From Desulfotignum sp. (lineage in GTDB: Bacteria; Desulfobacterota; Desulfobacteria; Desulfobacterales; Desulfobacteraceae), in NCBI GenBank assembly GCA_011390635.1, contig JAABSA010000037.1, positions 1 through 33,994 on the forward strand: a stretch of 33,994 bases of DNA, in the 5' to 3' direction. A model generated the notes under the pieces. It saw only the letters and a list, made by a program, of their open reading frames with translations. It was not told where the DNA came from and did not search any database. Made by a program: the position numbers and the translations under genes. This document shows positions 15,263 to 22,238 of the stretch, in pieces (position 1 is the stretch's first letter; every line of letters starts with the position of its first letter).

Positions 15263-16132
15263 CTACTCCAGTTCAAATTTGATGGTGGTCTGTGCCAGGG
15301 CCGCCACCGGGATGCCCTGCACCCGGCCGGGCTGGAACCGCCACCGGGAAACACAGTCGATGACACTCTGGTCGAACACTTTTTCAGGCTCAGCCGCCAG
15401 AATTTTGATATCCTGCACCGTCCCTTCGGCAGTGACCAGAAACTGTATCCGCACCTTTCCTTCAATACCCCGCCGGGCCGCATGCAGCGGATACACCGGC
15501 GCCACCTTGGCCAAAGGGATCAGGCCGGCATCCAGCTCTTGGGCCAGGTACCGGTCCTTGAGCTGCGGCGTAGCCATGGCAAAGGATTCCAAAGACGGCA
15601 TCTCCAGGGAATGGGCCATGGGGGGCAGCTTCGGGTTCAGGGCAAAGGGAAGGGAAGGTTTCGGGGCCGGCGGCCTGGGCATCTTTTTCTGCACCGGTTT
15701 GGGGGCCGCAGTTTTCTCCGGTTTCGGCGGCTCCGGTTCTGGGGATTTCTGTTTTTCGGGCGGGGGTTCGGGCCGCTTGACCCGCACCACCTGAATTGCC
15801 TGAACCGGTTCGTGCTTTTCCAGATTGTCGGGCACGGCCCGGATCATCTCGGGCATCACGGCAAACAGAAACAGGTTCAATGCTGCGGACAGCACCATTG
15901 CCAGGATCCAGCCGGCCCAAATCCCCGGACCGGACCGGTGTTTCAACCCGCCGGGCATGGTTGCACCACCCGCCCCTGCCCTGGCCCCGGCCGGCTCTGC
16001 CCGGGATGCATCCGGCCCAGCAGGGTTCGCATTCAGCCTGTCAGGGTATGCATCCGACCCAACAGCGGGCACCCCCTGCATAAAAGGAGATGAATCCGGC
16101 TCCCGGGCCGGTATGGAATCTTTCCAGGCCAC
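15263..16132 (-). CDS. TonB-family energy transducer (TonB2-like)
   Basis: Encodes 289 residues from a GTG start. An inner-membrane helix (about 68-95, 'IWAGWILAMVLSAALNLFLF') is followed by a Pro/Lys/Glu-rich spacer (about 120-165, 'PEPPPEKQKSPEPEPPKPEK') that spans the periplasm, and a C-terminal TonB domain (about 205-289) with 'VYPLHAARRGIEGKVRIQF' and 'FDQSVIDCVSRWRFQPG'. TonB couples the proton-motive force, collected by ExbB/ExbD, to outer-membrane receptors. The GTG at 16132 was chosen because GGAGGGG lies about nine nt upstream and it slightly overlaps the ExbD end; the region before the helix (about 65 residues, Ala/Pro/Gly-rich) is longer than usual, so a start at 15961 is possible. 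It contains two imperfect copies of an ATGCATCCG-like 18-mer on the plus strand. Confidence 0.85.
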   Translation of the reverse strand: MAWKDSIPAREPDSSPFMQGVPAVGSDAYPDRLNANPAGPDASRAEPAGARAGAGGATMPGGLKHRSGPGIWAGWILAMVLSAALNLFLFAVMPEMIRAVPDNLEKHEPVQAIQVVRVKRPEPPPEKQKSPEPEPPKPEKTAAPKPVQKKMPRPPAPKPSLPFALNPKLPPMAHSLEMPSLESFAMATPQLKDRYLAQELDAGLIPLAKVAPVYPLHAARRGIEGKVRIQFLVTAEGTVQDIKILAAEPEKVFDQSVIDCVSRWRFQPGRVQGIPVAALAQTTIKFELE

Positions 16133-16136
16133 TTCC

Positions 16137-16556
16137 CTATTCCCCTCCGGGCAGGCCGGCGGCAATGGCCACATTTTCAGCCCCGGCCAGGTTGCAGGCA
16201 TCCATGACCTCGATCACCAGCCCGGTGGTGCTGTCTTTGTCCGCCACAATCACCACGGCAGCCTCGGGATTCTCTGCCATGGCCCGTTCCACATTGGCCC
16301 GCACAGCCCGCACATCGATCTCCCGGCGGTCCAGGTGGATGGTTCCCTCTTTTGTCACACCGATGAGGATGGTGTTGGGGGCCGTGGTCACGGCCGTGGT
16401 AGCCGCGGGCCGGGTAATATCCACCCCGGTTTCCTTGACGAACGAAGTGGTCACCAGGAAAAAAATCAGCAGAATGAACACCATGTCGATGAGCGGGGCA
16501 ATATTCAATTCCAGTGTCTGTTTCTGGGCCCGCCTGGCTGCAGATATATTGAGCAT
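16137..16556 (-). CDS. ExbD/TolR biopolymer transport protein (ExbD2)
   Basis: Encodes 139 residues. A single N-terminal membrane helix (about 20-42) carries the functional aspartate D24 ('LNIAPLIDMVFILLIFFLV'), which carries protons in the ExbB-ExbD motor. The periplasmic domain (about 45-135) has the family pattern 'ITRPAA', 'ILIGVTKEGTIHLDRREID' and 'VVIVADKDSTTGLVIEVMD'. Length is normal. It is preceded by AGGAAA and lies 108 nt after exbB2; this is the only sizeable gap in the operon and contains a hairpin (16575-16600). Its end overlaps the tonB2-like gene region, so translation may be coupled. Together with ExbB2, TtpC and TonB it forms one inner-membrane complex. Confidence 0.93.
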   Translation of the reverse strand: MLNISAARRAQKQTLELNIAPLIDMVFILLIFFLVTTSFVKETGVDITRPAATTAVTTAPNTILIGVTKEGTIHLDRREIDVRAVRANVERAMAENPEAAVVIVADKDSTTGLVIEVMDACNLAGAENVAIAAGLPGGE

Positions 16557-16574
16557 TGTGATTTCCTGTACTGT

Positions 16575-16600
16575 ACCGGCCGGAACCGGTAATTTTTTTT
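16575..16600 (+). terminator. Antisense-oriented hairpin with T8 between exbB2 and exbD2
   Basis: ACCGG (16575-16579), 6-nt loop, CCGGT (16586-16590), then AATTTTTTTT on the plus strand, i.e. opposite to the operon. It could stop antisense transcription. On the operon's own strand it has no U-tract and would only be a small hairpin. Confidence 0.3.
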
Positions 16601-16664
16601 ATGAAAGAACCGGATAACGCATGGGGTTCTCTCACGTTATATTATGCCCGCCCGGGCATGGCAG

Positions 16665-17288
16665 TTATATGAACCGCCGCAGATACATGCCTGTGGCAGC
16701 GATACGGTTTTTCAGGTTCCGGGACCGCCGGGTGAGCCATCCGGCCATGTAAAGGCCGGGAATGGCAACCATCAGCCCGGTCTGGGTGGTGATCAGGGCC
16801 ACGGAAATCCCGCCGGCCATGGCACGGGCATTGCCGGTGCCGAACACCGTGATCACCTCAAAGGTGTGCATCATGCCCACCACCGTACCCAGCAGCCCCA
16901 GAAGAGGTGCCACCGCCGACAACACCCGGATGGCGGCCAGGTACCGGTCCAGAGAAGTGCATATCCCCATCACGGTCTCATCCAGAATATACCCGTCCAG
17001 ATCACTGTCCCGGGTACGCCTGGCCAGAAACTCCCGGACCAGAAGGCTGTTGGCCCCTTTGTACCGGTCTGCCGGCCGTTGGTTCAACCGCACCAGCTCC
17101 CCGGCCCGGGTTCGGGAAATATTTTTCACATACAGGGTGCGCATGAACCAGACCCGGTTGAAAATCAGCACCCACATCACCAGGGACACCGCCAGGATAG
17201 GCATCATGACGATCCCCCCGGACCGGATATAGGCGGCCAGGTTGTCAACCAGCGGCAGCAGCCCTGCAAGAAACTCATGGTTCAGCAT
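16665..17288 (-). CDS. ExbB/TolQ/MotA proton-channel protein (ExbB2)
   Basis: Encodes 207 residues with three membrane helices (about 22-46, 120-145 and 155-180), the ExbB topology. The conserved core 'LSAVAPLLGLLGTVVGMMHTFEVI' and 'GGISVALITTQTGLMVAIPGLYMAGWL' contains the Thr and Gly residues lining the proton path. It works with ExbD and TonB to harness the proton-motive force. This is the short ExbB2 type, lacking the long N-terminal extension of enteric ExbB. It begins 3 nt after the stop of the TtpC gene, indicating translational coupling. The operon order TtpC-ExbB2-ExbD2-TonB2 is the known Vibrio TonB2 layout. Confidence 0.93.
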   Translation of the reverse strand: MLNHEFLAGLLPLVDNLAAYIRSGGIVMMPILAVSLVMWVLIFNRVWFMRTLYVKNISRTRAGELVRLNQRPADRYKGANSLLVREFLARRTRDSDLDGYILDETVMGICTSLDRYLAAIRVLSAVAPLLGLLGTVVGMMHTFEVITVFGTGNARAMAGGISVALITTQTGLMVAIPGLYMAGWLTRRSRNLKNRIAATGMYLRRFI

Positions 17289-17291
17289 GGG

Positions 17292-18893
17292 TTACGGCCT
17301 GCAATCGTTTCTGGCCTTGAACACCATGTTCACGAACGCCACTGCCTTCTCCTCCATCTGACCGATCTGGGTTTCCACCCGCCGGGACAGAAGGGTATGG
17401 AACAGCATGATGGGGATGGCCACGGTCAGCCCCAGCATGGTGGTGACCAGGGCCTCGGAAATCCCGCCGGACATCATCTTTGGATCCCCGGCCCCGTAGT
17501 AGGTGATCACATGAAAGGTGTTGATCATGCCGGTAACCGTTCCCAGCAGCCCCAGCAGCGGGGCGATGGCCGCCAGCATGCCCAGGGTGGACACAAACCG
17601 CTCGATGGCTGGAATCTCCCCGAGTATCGCTTCCTGAAGGGCGTTTTCCATATCCTGGCGGGTGTGGTCCCGGAATGCCAGGGCCGTGAGCAGAATCCCG
17701 GGGATCCATTTGTTTTTCCGGAACCGGCACAGGGCCTCGCACCCCTCCCAGTCCCCGGCAGCCACCAACCCCCGGAGCTTGTCCATGAACGGTTCCGATT
17801 TCATCTGTTTACGGAAAAAAAACACCAGCCTCTCCACCAGGATGAGCAGGGCCAGGCCCAGGATGCCCAGGATGGGCCATACAATGGGACCGCCCTTGGG
17901 GATCTGGGCCGCCAGGTCCAGCTCCAGGGTGTATTGGCGCAGGGCTGTGCCCCTGGAGATGTCCACCGGCACATCCGGCCGCTGTCCGGCCAGATACGCC
18001 TGGATCAGACCCACGGCGCCGGCTTCCGGCAGCCGGGACAGGACAAAAAACCGCTGGCTGGCATCGGAATACAGCAAAAATCCAACCTCCGGCTCCCGGG
18101 CATCGTCGGATTCCAGCACATAGATCCCGGTAAAATTGCCCAGCATAAGAATCCGGGCCTCCTGTTCCAGGCCCTGACGATCAATGATGGTGCCGGTCAC
18201 GGTCCTGACCTGACCTGAGGCAAAGATTTCATGAAACCAGGCATCGGCCATGGCACGGATATCTGCCATGGAGGGAAACCGGTCCTCATGGATCACCGGG
18301 GCCAGGAACCTGTGGCGGTTCTCGGACAGGGCGCTCTGGGGACTCTGTATCAGCAGCCCTTCCAGGTCTTTGGCCGCGCTGCGGATAAATCCGGACAGTT
18401 CCCGGTTCTCTGCCCGGGACAGGGCCAGTTCTTCCAGCAGGGTCTCTCTGAGCACCTGCCGGTCCTGGATCAGCTGTGCCAGTTCCTTGTTATCTTTTTC
18501 CAGGGCCTTGTTCCGGTTTTTGAGATCCTGGATGGCTGCGGTCAGGGCCTCTTTATCCTGTTTGATCTGCCGGGTCCGCTCCTGTGCCTCATCCCTGGCC
18601 CGGGCCAGTTCCTGCCGGGCTTTTTCCTGCATCCGGGTGCGTTTTTCCTCTTGAACGGCAAAGGATTGGCGCATATCCTTTGCCAGCACCGGGGCAGGGC
18701 CCGGGCAAATCAGACAGATCAGGAGCATCCCAAGTATCCGTGATATCTGCGGTATCATTGGCATCTGTTTCATCCACCTCATCCACAGCGCTGTTCTCTG
18801 AGCGGATTCCTTCACCCGGCCGGAAGGCAACATCGCCGAATTTCTAAAACATATCTTTTGTATCAATGGTATCCTTGGGTTCATGGGGTTCAT
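17292..18893 (-). CDS. ttpC: TtpC-like protein: periplasmic coiled-coil fused to ExbB/TolQ domain
   Basis: Encodes 533 residues. After a signal-like segment ('ISRILGMLLICLICPG', about 50-66) comes a long charged coiled coil (about 75-185, repeated Gln/Glu/Lys/Arg), a periplasmic domain (about 185-330) and a TolQ/ExbB channel domain with helices near 337-358, 455-480 and 490-515 ('AIAPLLGLLGTVTGMINTFHVI', 'GGISEALVTTMLGLTVAIPIML'). In Vibrio, TtpC is required for TonB2-dependent uptake. The start at 18893 has AGGAGG five nt upstream, right after the DUF3450 stop; a GTG at 18908 is inside that gene. The first 45 residues before the signal are odd: Met/Pro-rich, and in the +1 frame the same DNA reads as an Asp-rich peptide. 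Confidence 0.85.
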   Translation of the reverse strand: MNPMNPRIPLIQKICFRNSAMLPSGRVKESAQRTALWMRWMKQMPMIPQISRILGMLLICLICPGPAPVLAKDMRQSFAVQEEKRTRMQEKARQELARARDEAQERTRQIKQDKEALTAAIQDLKNRNKALEKDNKELAQLIQDRQVLRETLLEELALSRAENRELSGFIRSAAKDLEGLLIQSPQSALSENRHRFLAPVIHEDRFPSMADIRAMADAWFHEIFASGQVRTVTGTIIDRQGLEQEARILMLGNFTGIYVLESDDAREPEVGFLLYSDASQRFFVLSRLPEAGAVGLIQAYLAGQRPDVPVDISRGTALRQYTLELDLAAQIPKGGPIVWPILGILGLALLILVERLVFFFRKQMKSEPFMDKLRGLVAAGDWEGCEALCRFRKNKWIPGILLTALAFRDHTRQDMENALQEAILGEIPAIERFVSTLGMLAAIAPLLGLLGTVTGMINTFHVITYYGAGDPKMMSGGISEALVTTMLGLTVAIPIMLFHTLLSRRVETQIGQMEEKAVAFVNMVFKARNDCRP

Positions 18894-18904
18894 GTCCACC
18901 TCCT

Positions 18905-19699
18905 TCACGGGGTTGCCAGCCGGCCCAAAGGCAGATCCAGAACGCCGGCGGTCCGCCGTTTCAAAGCGATCTCCACCGCTGCGGACACCTCCGGGACAAA
19001 CCGGTCATCCAGACCGCGCCACTGCTGCTCCCCCACATCGAACACAGCCGCCTCCCGGCCATCCAGGGACAGATAATACAGGCTGATGCGGCCCAGCCTG
19101 AAAATCTGCCCGGACACCTGGTTATCCCCCAGCAGGATCCGGTCATGATACACCTCGATGGTATTGCCGTACTCCGCTTCGATGCCTAATGCCTCCATGG
19201 TTTTGCGGAATTTTTCCGCCACCGCCACCCCGGGATCATCCATGAGGACGGCCAGTTTTTCCAGGCGCATGTTTCGCTCCTCCGGCAAAAACGGGATATC
19301 ATCAGCCACAAACCGGGTCAGATCCGCCTGCACCTCTCCCAAAAACGGCAGCAGTTCATCCCGGACCTGCCGGGTCTGCGCTTTTTCCAGTTCCAGCTGG
19401 TCAATCACCTGCCCGAGTGCGGTTGATGTGTCTGACATTCGTTTGTTTTCATTTTCCAACATCTCATTTTCCGCCTTGAGCCGGTCATACTCGGCCGCCA
19501 GTTCTGCCCTTTGGGCATCCCATTTTTCCTGCTCCCTCTGGGATGCCTGGCGCACATCGATGGATGTTGCCACATGCTTTTCCACGACCGCGGCAGTGTC
19601 CGCCATCGCCGGTCCTAAAACAAAGAACCACATCAGCACCACCACCATGGCCGGCAATACCTTCCACGCGGCCATCCCCCTTTTCCTTCCCATCCTCAT
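18905..19699 (-). CDS. DUF3450 periplasmic coiled-coil protein of the TonB2-type operon
   Basis: Encodes 264 residues. A signal peptide (about 1-33, core 'VLPAMVVVLMWFFVLGPAMA') is followed by a coiled coil (about 55-110, 'AAEYDRLKAENEMLENENKRM') and a globular part with the DUF3450 pattern 'LLPFLGEVQADLTRFVADDIPFLPEERNMR' split over two motifs, then 'DNQVSGQIFRLGRISLYYLSLDG'. DUF3450 genes regularly stand directly upstream of ttpC in TonB2 operons, so a periplasmic role in the same complex is likely, though its biochemical function is not known. The ATG has GGGAG eight nt upstream. It is the first gene of the six-gene operon and lies behind a leader with a terminator-like hairpin. Confidence 0.85.
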   Translation of the reverse strand: MRMGRKRGMAAWKVLPAMVVVLMWFFVLGPAMADTAAVVEKHVATSIDVRQASQREQEKWDAQRAELAAEYDRLKAENEMLENENKRMSDTSTALGQVIDQLELEKAQTRQVRDELLPFLGEVQADLTRFVADDIPFLPEERNMRLEKLAVLMDDPGVAVAEKFRKTMEALGIEAEYGNTIEVYHDRILLGDNQVSGQIFRLGRISLYYLSLDGREAAVFDVGEQQWRGLDDRFVPEVSAAVEIALKRRTAGVLDLPLGRLATP

Positions 19700-19730
19700 A
19701 TCTGCATCTCCCGCTCTGAATCATCCAAAA

Positions 19731-19785
19731 ACAAAAAAACCACAAAGGTATCCCTCTCACACCTGGGAAAAACCTTCGTGGTTTT
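19731..19785 (-). terminator. Terminator-like hairpin in the TonB2 operon leader
   Basis: On the minus strand a 14-bp stem (AAAACCAC-g-AAGGT with ACCTT-u-GTGGTTTT, the odd pair a G-U) plus an inner CCC/GGG closes a 10-nt loop, followed by T7-G-T5. Plus-strand arms are 19736-19749 and 19772-19785. It lies after the stop of the methyltransferase gene and also downstream of the promoter at 19822-19849, so it can be an attenuator of the TonB2 operon as well as the methyltransferase terminator. Confidence 0.65.
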
Positions 19786-19821
19786 ATTAAATCCTTCTTG
19801 GCTGCGTTACGTTCCTGCCTG

Positions 19822-19849
19822 ATTACAATATCCGGCAGCTGCCTGTCAA
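19822..19849 (-). promoter_or_regulatory. Promoter of the TonB2-type operon with palindromic spacer
   Basis: On the minus strand TTGACA (19844-19849), 16-nt spacer, TGTAAT (19822-19827, 5 of 6). The spacer contains the perfect 10-bp palindrome GGCAGCTGCC (19834-19843), a possible operator. No Fur-box-like AT-rich 19-mer is visible. The leader to 19699 is about 115 nt. Confidence 0.55.
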
Positions 19850-19867
19850 TAGAAAATCGTCAGATGC

Positions 19868-20443
19868 CTAATGCCCCTTTTCCCCGACAACGAAAAAGTG
19901 TTTTGCCAGGTCCTCATAGTCCTTGACATTGCCAAAACCGGCCTGTACCACCTGCGCCTTCACATCCCCGAGAAAACACCTGATCTCTGCGGGCGGCCCT
20001 TCCGCCATTTCCTTTTTCAGCCAGTCAACGATGCATATTTTCCCGCCGGGCTTTAACAGACGGTAGGCTTCAAGGAGCATTAGCCCGGGATTTTCCAGTT
20101 CATGGTGAAGATTAATGGTAAACACCATGTCTGCCAGGCGGTCTTCAAGCGGAATGGTAGATTCTCCGGTCTTTACGGGAATGATATTGGGATACTTCGG
20201 CGTTACATTATCCTTGATCCATTGGAGCATGGTTTCGGATAAATCACAGGCATAAACGGTTTTTGCATCCAACTGCCGGAGAAACGCTTTGCTGAAAAAC
20301 GCGGTGCCAGCACCAATCTCGACCAACACCTCCGATTTTTTCAGATTCAGCTTGCCCATGATGTAATCAGGCGGGATGTCCTTCAGCCTGTCCGGGCTAT
20401 TCAGCTTCTGCAATTTTTGGGGATTGAATTTCCTGTCATGCAT
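19868..20443 (-). CDS. Class I SAM-dependent methyltransferase
   Basis: Encodes 191 residues with a Rossmann-type methyltransferase fold: motif I 'VLVEIGAGTAFFSKAF' (about 39-54), acidic loop 'YACDLSETML', motif II/post-II 'ADMVFTINLHHELENPG', and 'LLKPGGKICIVDWLKKE'. This is the Methyltransf_11/25 type; the substrate cannot be told from sequence. The N-terminal 'KFNPQKLQKLNSPDRLKDIPPD' is often seen in small anaerobe methyltransferases of this type. The start at 20443 has AAGGAGG a few nt upstream; an ATG at 20467 lies in the operator and is rejected. It is divergent from the TetR gene, with two shared dyads and its own promoter in the 129-bp gap, so the TetR protein very likely controls it. 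Confidence 0.88.
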   Translation of the reverse strand: MHDRKFNPQKLQKLNSPDRLKDIPPDYIMGKLNLKKSEVLVEIGAGTAFFSKAFLRQLDAKTVYACDLSETMLQWIKDNVTPKYPNIIPVKTGESTIPLEDRLADMVFTINLHHELENPGLMLLEAYRLLKPGGKICIVDWLKKEMAEGPPAEIRCFLGDVKAQVVQAGFGNVKDYEDLAKHFFVVGEKGH

Positions 20444-20464
20444 GTTTGCCTCCTTGATAAAAAT

Positions 20465-20480
20465 CATACCATTTGGTATG
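20465..20480. promoter_or_regulatory. Operator-like dyad 1
   Basis: CATACCA-tt-TGGTATG, 7-bp arms. It lies just downstream of the predicted start of the methyltransferase transcript. The 11-mer AAAAATCATAC that opens this site (20459-20469) recurs exactly 60 bp away in dyad 2. Confidence 0.55.
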
Positions 20481-20488
20481 TTCTGTAC

Positions 20489-20516
20489 ACGATAAGGTTT
20501 GTAACCGTTTTGTCAA
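20489..20516 (-). promoter_or_regulatory. Promoter of the methyltransferase gene
   Basis: On the minus strand TTGACA (20511-20516), 16-nt spacer, TATCGT (20489-20494). It lies between the two operator-like dyads. Confidence 0.5.
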
Positions 20517-20517
20517 T

Positions 20518-20547
20518 CAAAAATCATACTATAAAGTTTGATTTTTG
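20518..20547. promoter_or_regulatory. Operator-like dyad 2
   Basis: CAAAAATCA (20518-20526) and TGATTTTTG (20539-20547) are perfect 9-bp arms around a 12-nt centre that contains TATAAA (20530-20535), a possible -10 for the TetR gene. Binding here would repress TetR itself. Confidence 0.5.
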
Positions 20548-20572
20548 TGGCATTTTAAAAGCTGAACAGCTG

Positions 20573-21181
20573 ATGAAAAAACTTGCTCAGAACAAAAAAC
20601 ACAAGATTGAAAACATACTTAAAGCTGCACTGGAGTTATTTCAATCCAACGGTTTCATCAATACCAGCATGGATAAAATTGCCGAAGAGGCCCATGTCAC
20701 CAAGCAAACGGTTTACCGTTATTTTGAGTCCAAGGAATCGCTTTTCCGGGCGGCCCTGGAAGCACAACAGCTGGAGGGGAGCAGTAATTTCTTAAAGCCA
20801 CTGACCCTGGAAGACCCGACGCAGGCCTTAGAAACATTTGCCGTCGGATTTCTTGAAAGACATTTATCCGAAGAACATCTGGCCAATATCCGGTTGCTGG
20901 TATCCGAAGGACCCAAGGTGCCGGAAATAACCCGCGCCTTTTATGCAATGGGACCCCGGCGGACGAAAACCTGCCTTGCCCGGTTTTTCAAGGATAGATT
21001 CAACATTGATAACGCTGAAGACGAGATCAACATTTTTCTTGCCATTCTCCTTTCCATGCGCATGCCGGTGCTTATCGGTTTACATGCCTCTCCGCCCCGG
21101 GAAAAAATCCACCGGCATGCCATGAAAGCCGTCAAGATCCTCATGAAATTGCTTGATATAGAAAGGACAGGTGAAATCTGA
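20573..21181 (+). CDS. TetR-family transcriptional regulator
   Basis: Encodes 202 residues. The N-terminal helix-turn-helix (about 13-58) reads 'ILKAALELFQSNGF', 'TSMDKIAEEAHVTKQTVYRYFESKESLF', a textbook TetR domain. The remaining helical part (about 65-200) is a ligand-binding and dimer domain that resembles AefR/TetR_C-type regulators. TetR proteins are usually repressors released by small molecules. The start at 20573 was chosen because the residues before it run back through the operators into the divergent gene; the ribosome site is weak. The stop codon overlaps the ATG of the next gene by one nt (TGATG), so the two are coupled. Likely targets are the two dyads at 20465 and 20518. Confidence 0.92.
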   Translation: MKKLAQNKKHKIENILKAALELFQSNGFINTSMDKIAEEAHVTKQTVYRYFESKESLFRAALEAQQLEGSSNFLKPLTLEDPTQALETFAVGFLERHLSEEHLANIRLLVSEGPKVPEITRAFYAMGPRRTKTCLARFFKDRFNIDNAEDEINIFLAILLSMRMPVLIGLHASPPREKIHRHAMKAVKILMKLLDIERTGEI

Positions 21182-21570
21182 TGAAAAAAAAACATCCCAT
21201 TCAATGTCAACGGTGCAAAGCGGACATCCCTGAAAACGATGAGCGAGAATTCAATGGAAAGGTGATTTGCGAAGATTGCTATATGATCTTACTTTCACCG
21301 CCCAAGGCGTGTGACCCCTGGGCCGCCTACTGCGCAATATCTTTTTCGGAAAAAACCGGTTCACGGCCGGATCTGAACCCGGTGCAGGTAAAAATTCTGC
21401 AAATCCTGAAAGAAACAGGCGGTATCAGCATTCAGGAGCTTTCGGAACAGCTTGAACTCCCCCTAGAGACTTTTGAACGGGACATAGCGGCACTCCGTCA
21501 TATGGAAAAATTACGGGCTGAAATGAGAGACGGCAGGAAAATAATCTGCCTGTGGCAAAATAACGATTAA
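21181..21570 (+). CDS. Zinc-ribbon/LIM-like plus winged-helix protein
   Basis: Encodes 129 residues and is not a named family to me. Residues 9-33 hold two CxxC pairs (C9-x2-C12 and C30-x2-C33, with 'NGKVICEDC' between), the spacing of a LIM-half or treble-clef zinc site. Residues about 62-125 look like a winged helix ('NPVQVKILQILKETGGISIQELSEQL', 'DIAALRHMEKLRAEMRDGRKIICLW'), similar to DeoR/Lrp-type DNA-binding domains. A small transcription regulator or redox/metal sensor is plausible. It overlaps the TetR gene by one nt and precedes the DUF3786 gene by 25 nt, so the three form an operon. Confidence 0.7.
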   Translation: MKKKHPIQCQRCKADIPENDEREFNGKVICEDCYMILLSPPKACDPWAAYCAISFSEKTGSRPDLNPVQVKILQILKETGGISIQELSEQLELPLETFERDIAALRHMEKLRAEMRDGRKIICLWQNND

Positions 21571-21595
21571 AAGCAAAGAAGGAGTTTCACAAACC

Positions 21596-22231
21596 ATGAC
21601 ATCCAAAGCACCGGTTTTTGAAAAAATCTATCAGGACTATCTGGCCCGGGTGGCCGGCCTGGACCTGACAAATAAACAGGACATACTGGGTATCCGGGTA
21701 GAGGGACAGACCATCACCATTCCCTTTTTCAATGAGACCTTTTCGGTCTTTCCCCGGAAAATTGAAGATCACCAGGGCCGCCGGCCCCCTCATTCCGTGT
21801 GTGTCATTTTGTGCCAGTATCTGCTGCTGGGCCCGGATGCCCCGGATGAAGACAGGCAGCTGAAGACATACCGGGATTTCAAGGATGCGGCCCCTTATGT
21901 TCAGGGGTTTGACAACACCGCCCAAAAACCGGTTTCCAGGGCCTTTGCAGGCCGCCTTGCCGCGCTGGAAACCGGCTGCCGTCATCTGGGGGGAATACCG
22001 GGTGACCTGGGGATCTCCTGTGATCTGTCTTATATGTTCGAGGCCCTGCCCAGGGTGCGGATCTACCTGATTTTCAATGATGCGGACGAGGATTTTCCGG
22101 CGGACTGCTCCCTGTTGTTTGAAAAACAGGCGGCCCGATACCTTGACATGGAATGCCTGGCCATGATCGGCATGGTGCTGGCGGAACGGCTTGCCGGAAA
22201 AGATAACCCGGATATAGCCATGCTGGCCTGA
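21596..22231 (+). CDS. DUF3786 domain protein
   Basis: Encodes 211 residues of the DUF3786 family, which is widespread in anaerobes but without assigned chemistry. Recognisable stretches are 'YVQGFDNTAQKPVSRAFAGR', 'LGISCDLSYMFEALPRVRIYL', 'FNDADEDFPADCSLLFEKQA' and 'YLDMECLAMIGMVLAERL'. No signal peptide or membrane helix, so cytoplasmic. Several conserved Cys occur but not in a cluster-binding arrangement. Family members often sit beside corrinoid or one-carbon genes; here the neighbours are a TetR regulator and a zinc/HTH protein. AAGGAG (21579-21584) lies 11 nt before the ATG. It ends the operon. Confidence 0.8.
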   Translation: MTSKAPVFEKIYQDYLARVAGLDLTNKQDILGIRVEGQTITIPFFNETFSVFPRKIEDHQGRRPPHSVCVILCQYLLLGPDAPDEDRQLKTYRDFKDAAPYVQGFDNTAQKPVSRAFAGRLAALETGCRHLGGIPGDLGISCDLSYMFEALPRVRIYLIFNDADEDFPADCSLLFEKQAARYLDMECLAMIGMVLAERLAGKDNPDIAMLA

Positions 22232-22238
22232 CGACCCG

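Noticed and set aside
16644-18218. Plus-strand open frame of 524 codons, His/Gly/Pro/Gln-rich
   Set aside because: It lies antisense to exbB2 and ttpC, which have clear family matches; the composition is what the GC-rich complement of those genes gives, and there is no ribosome site.
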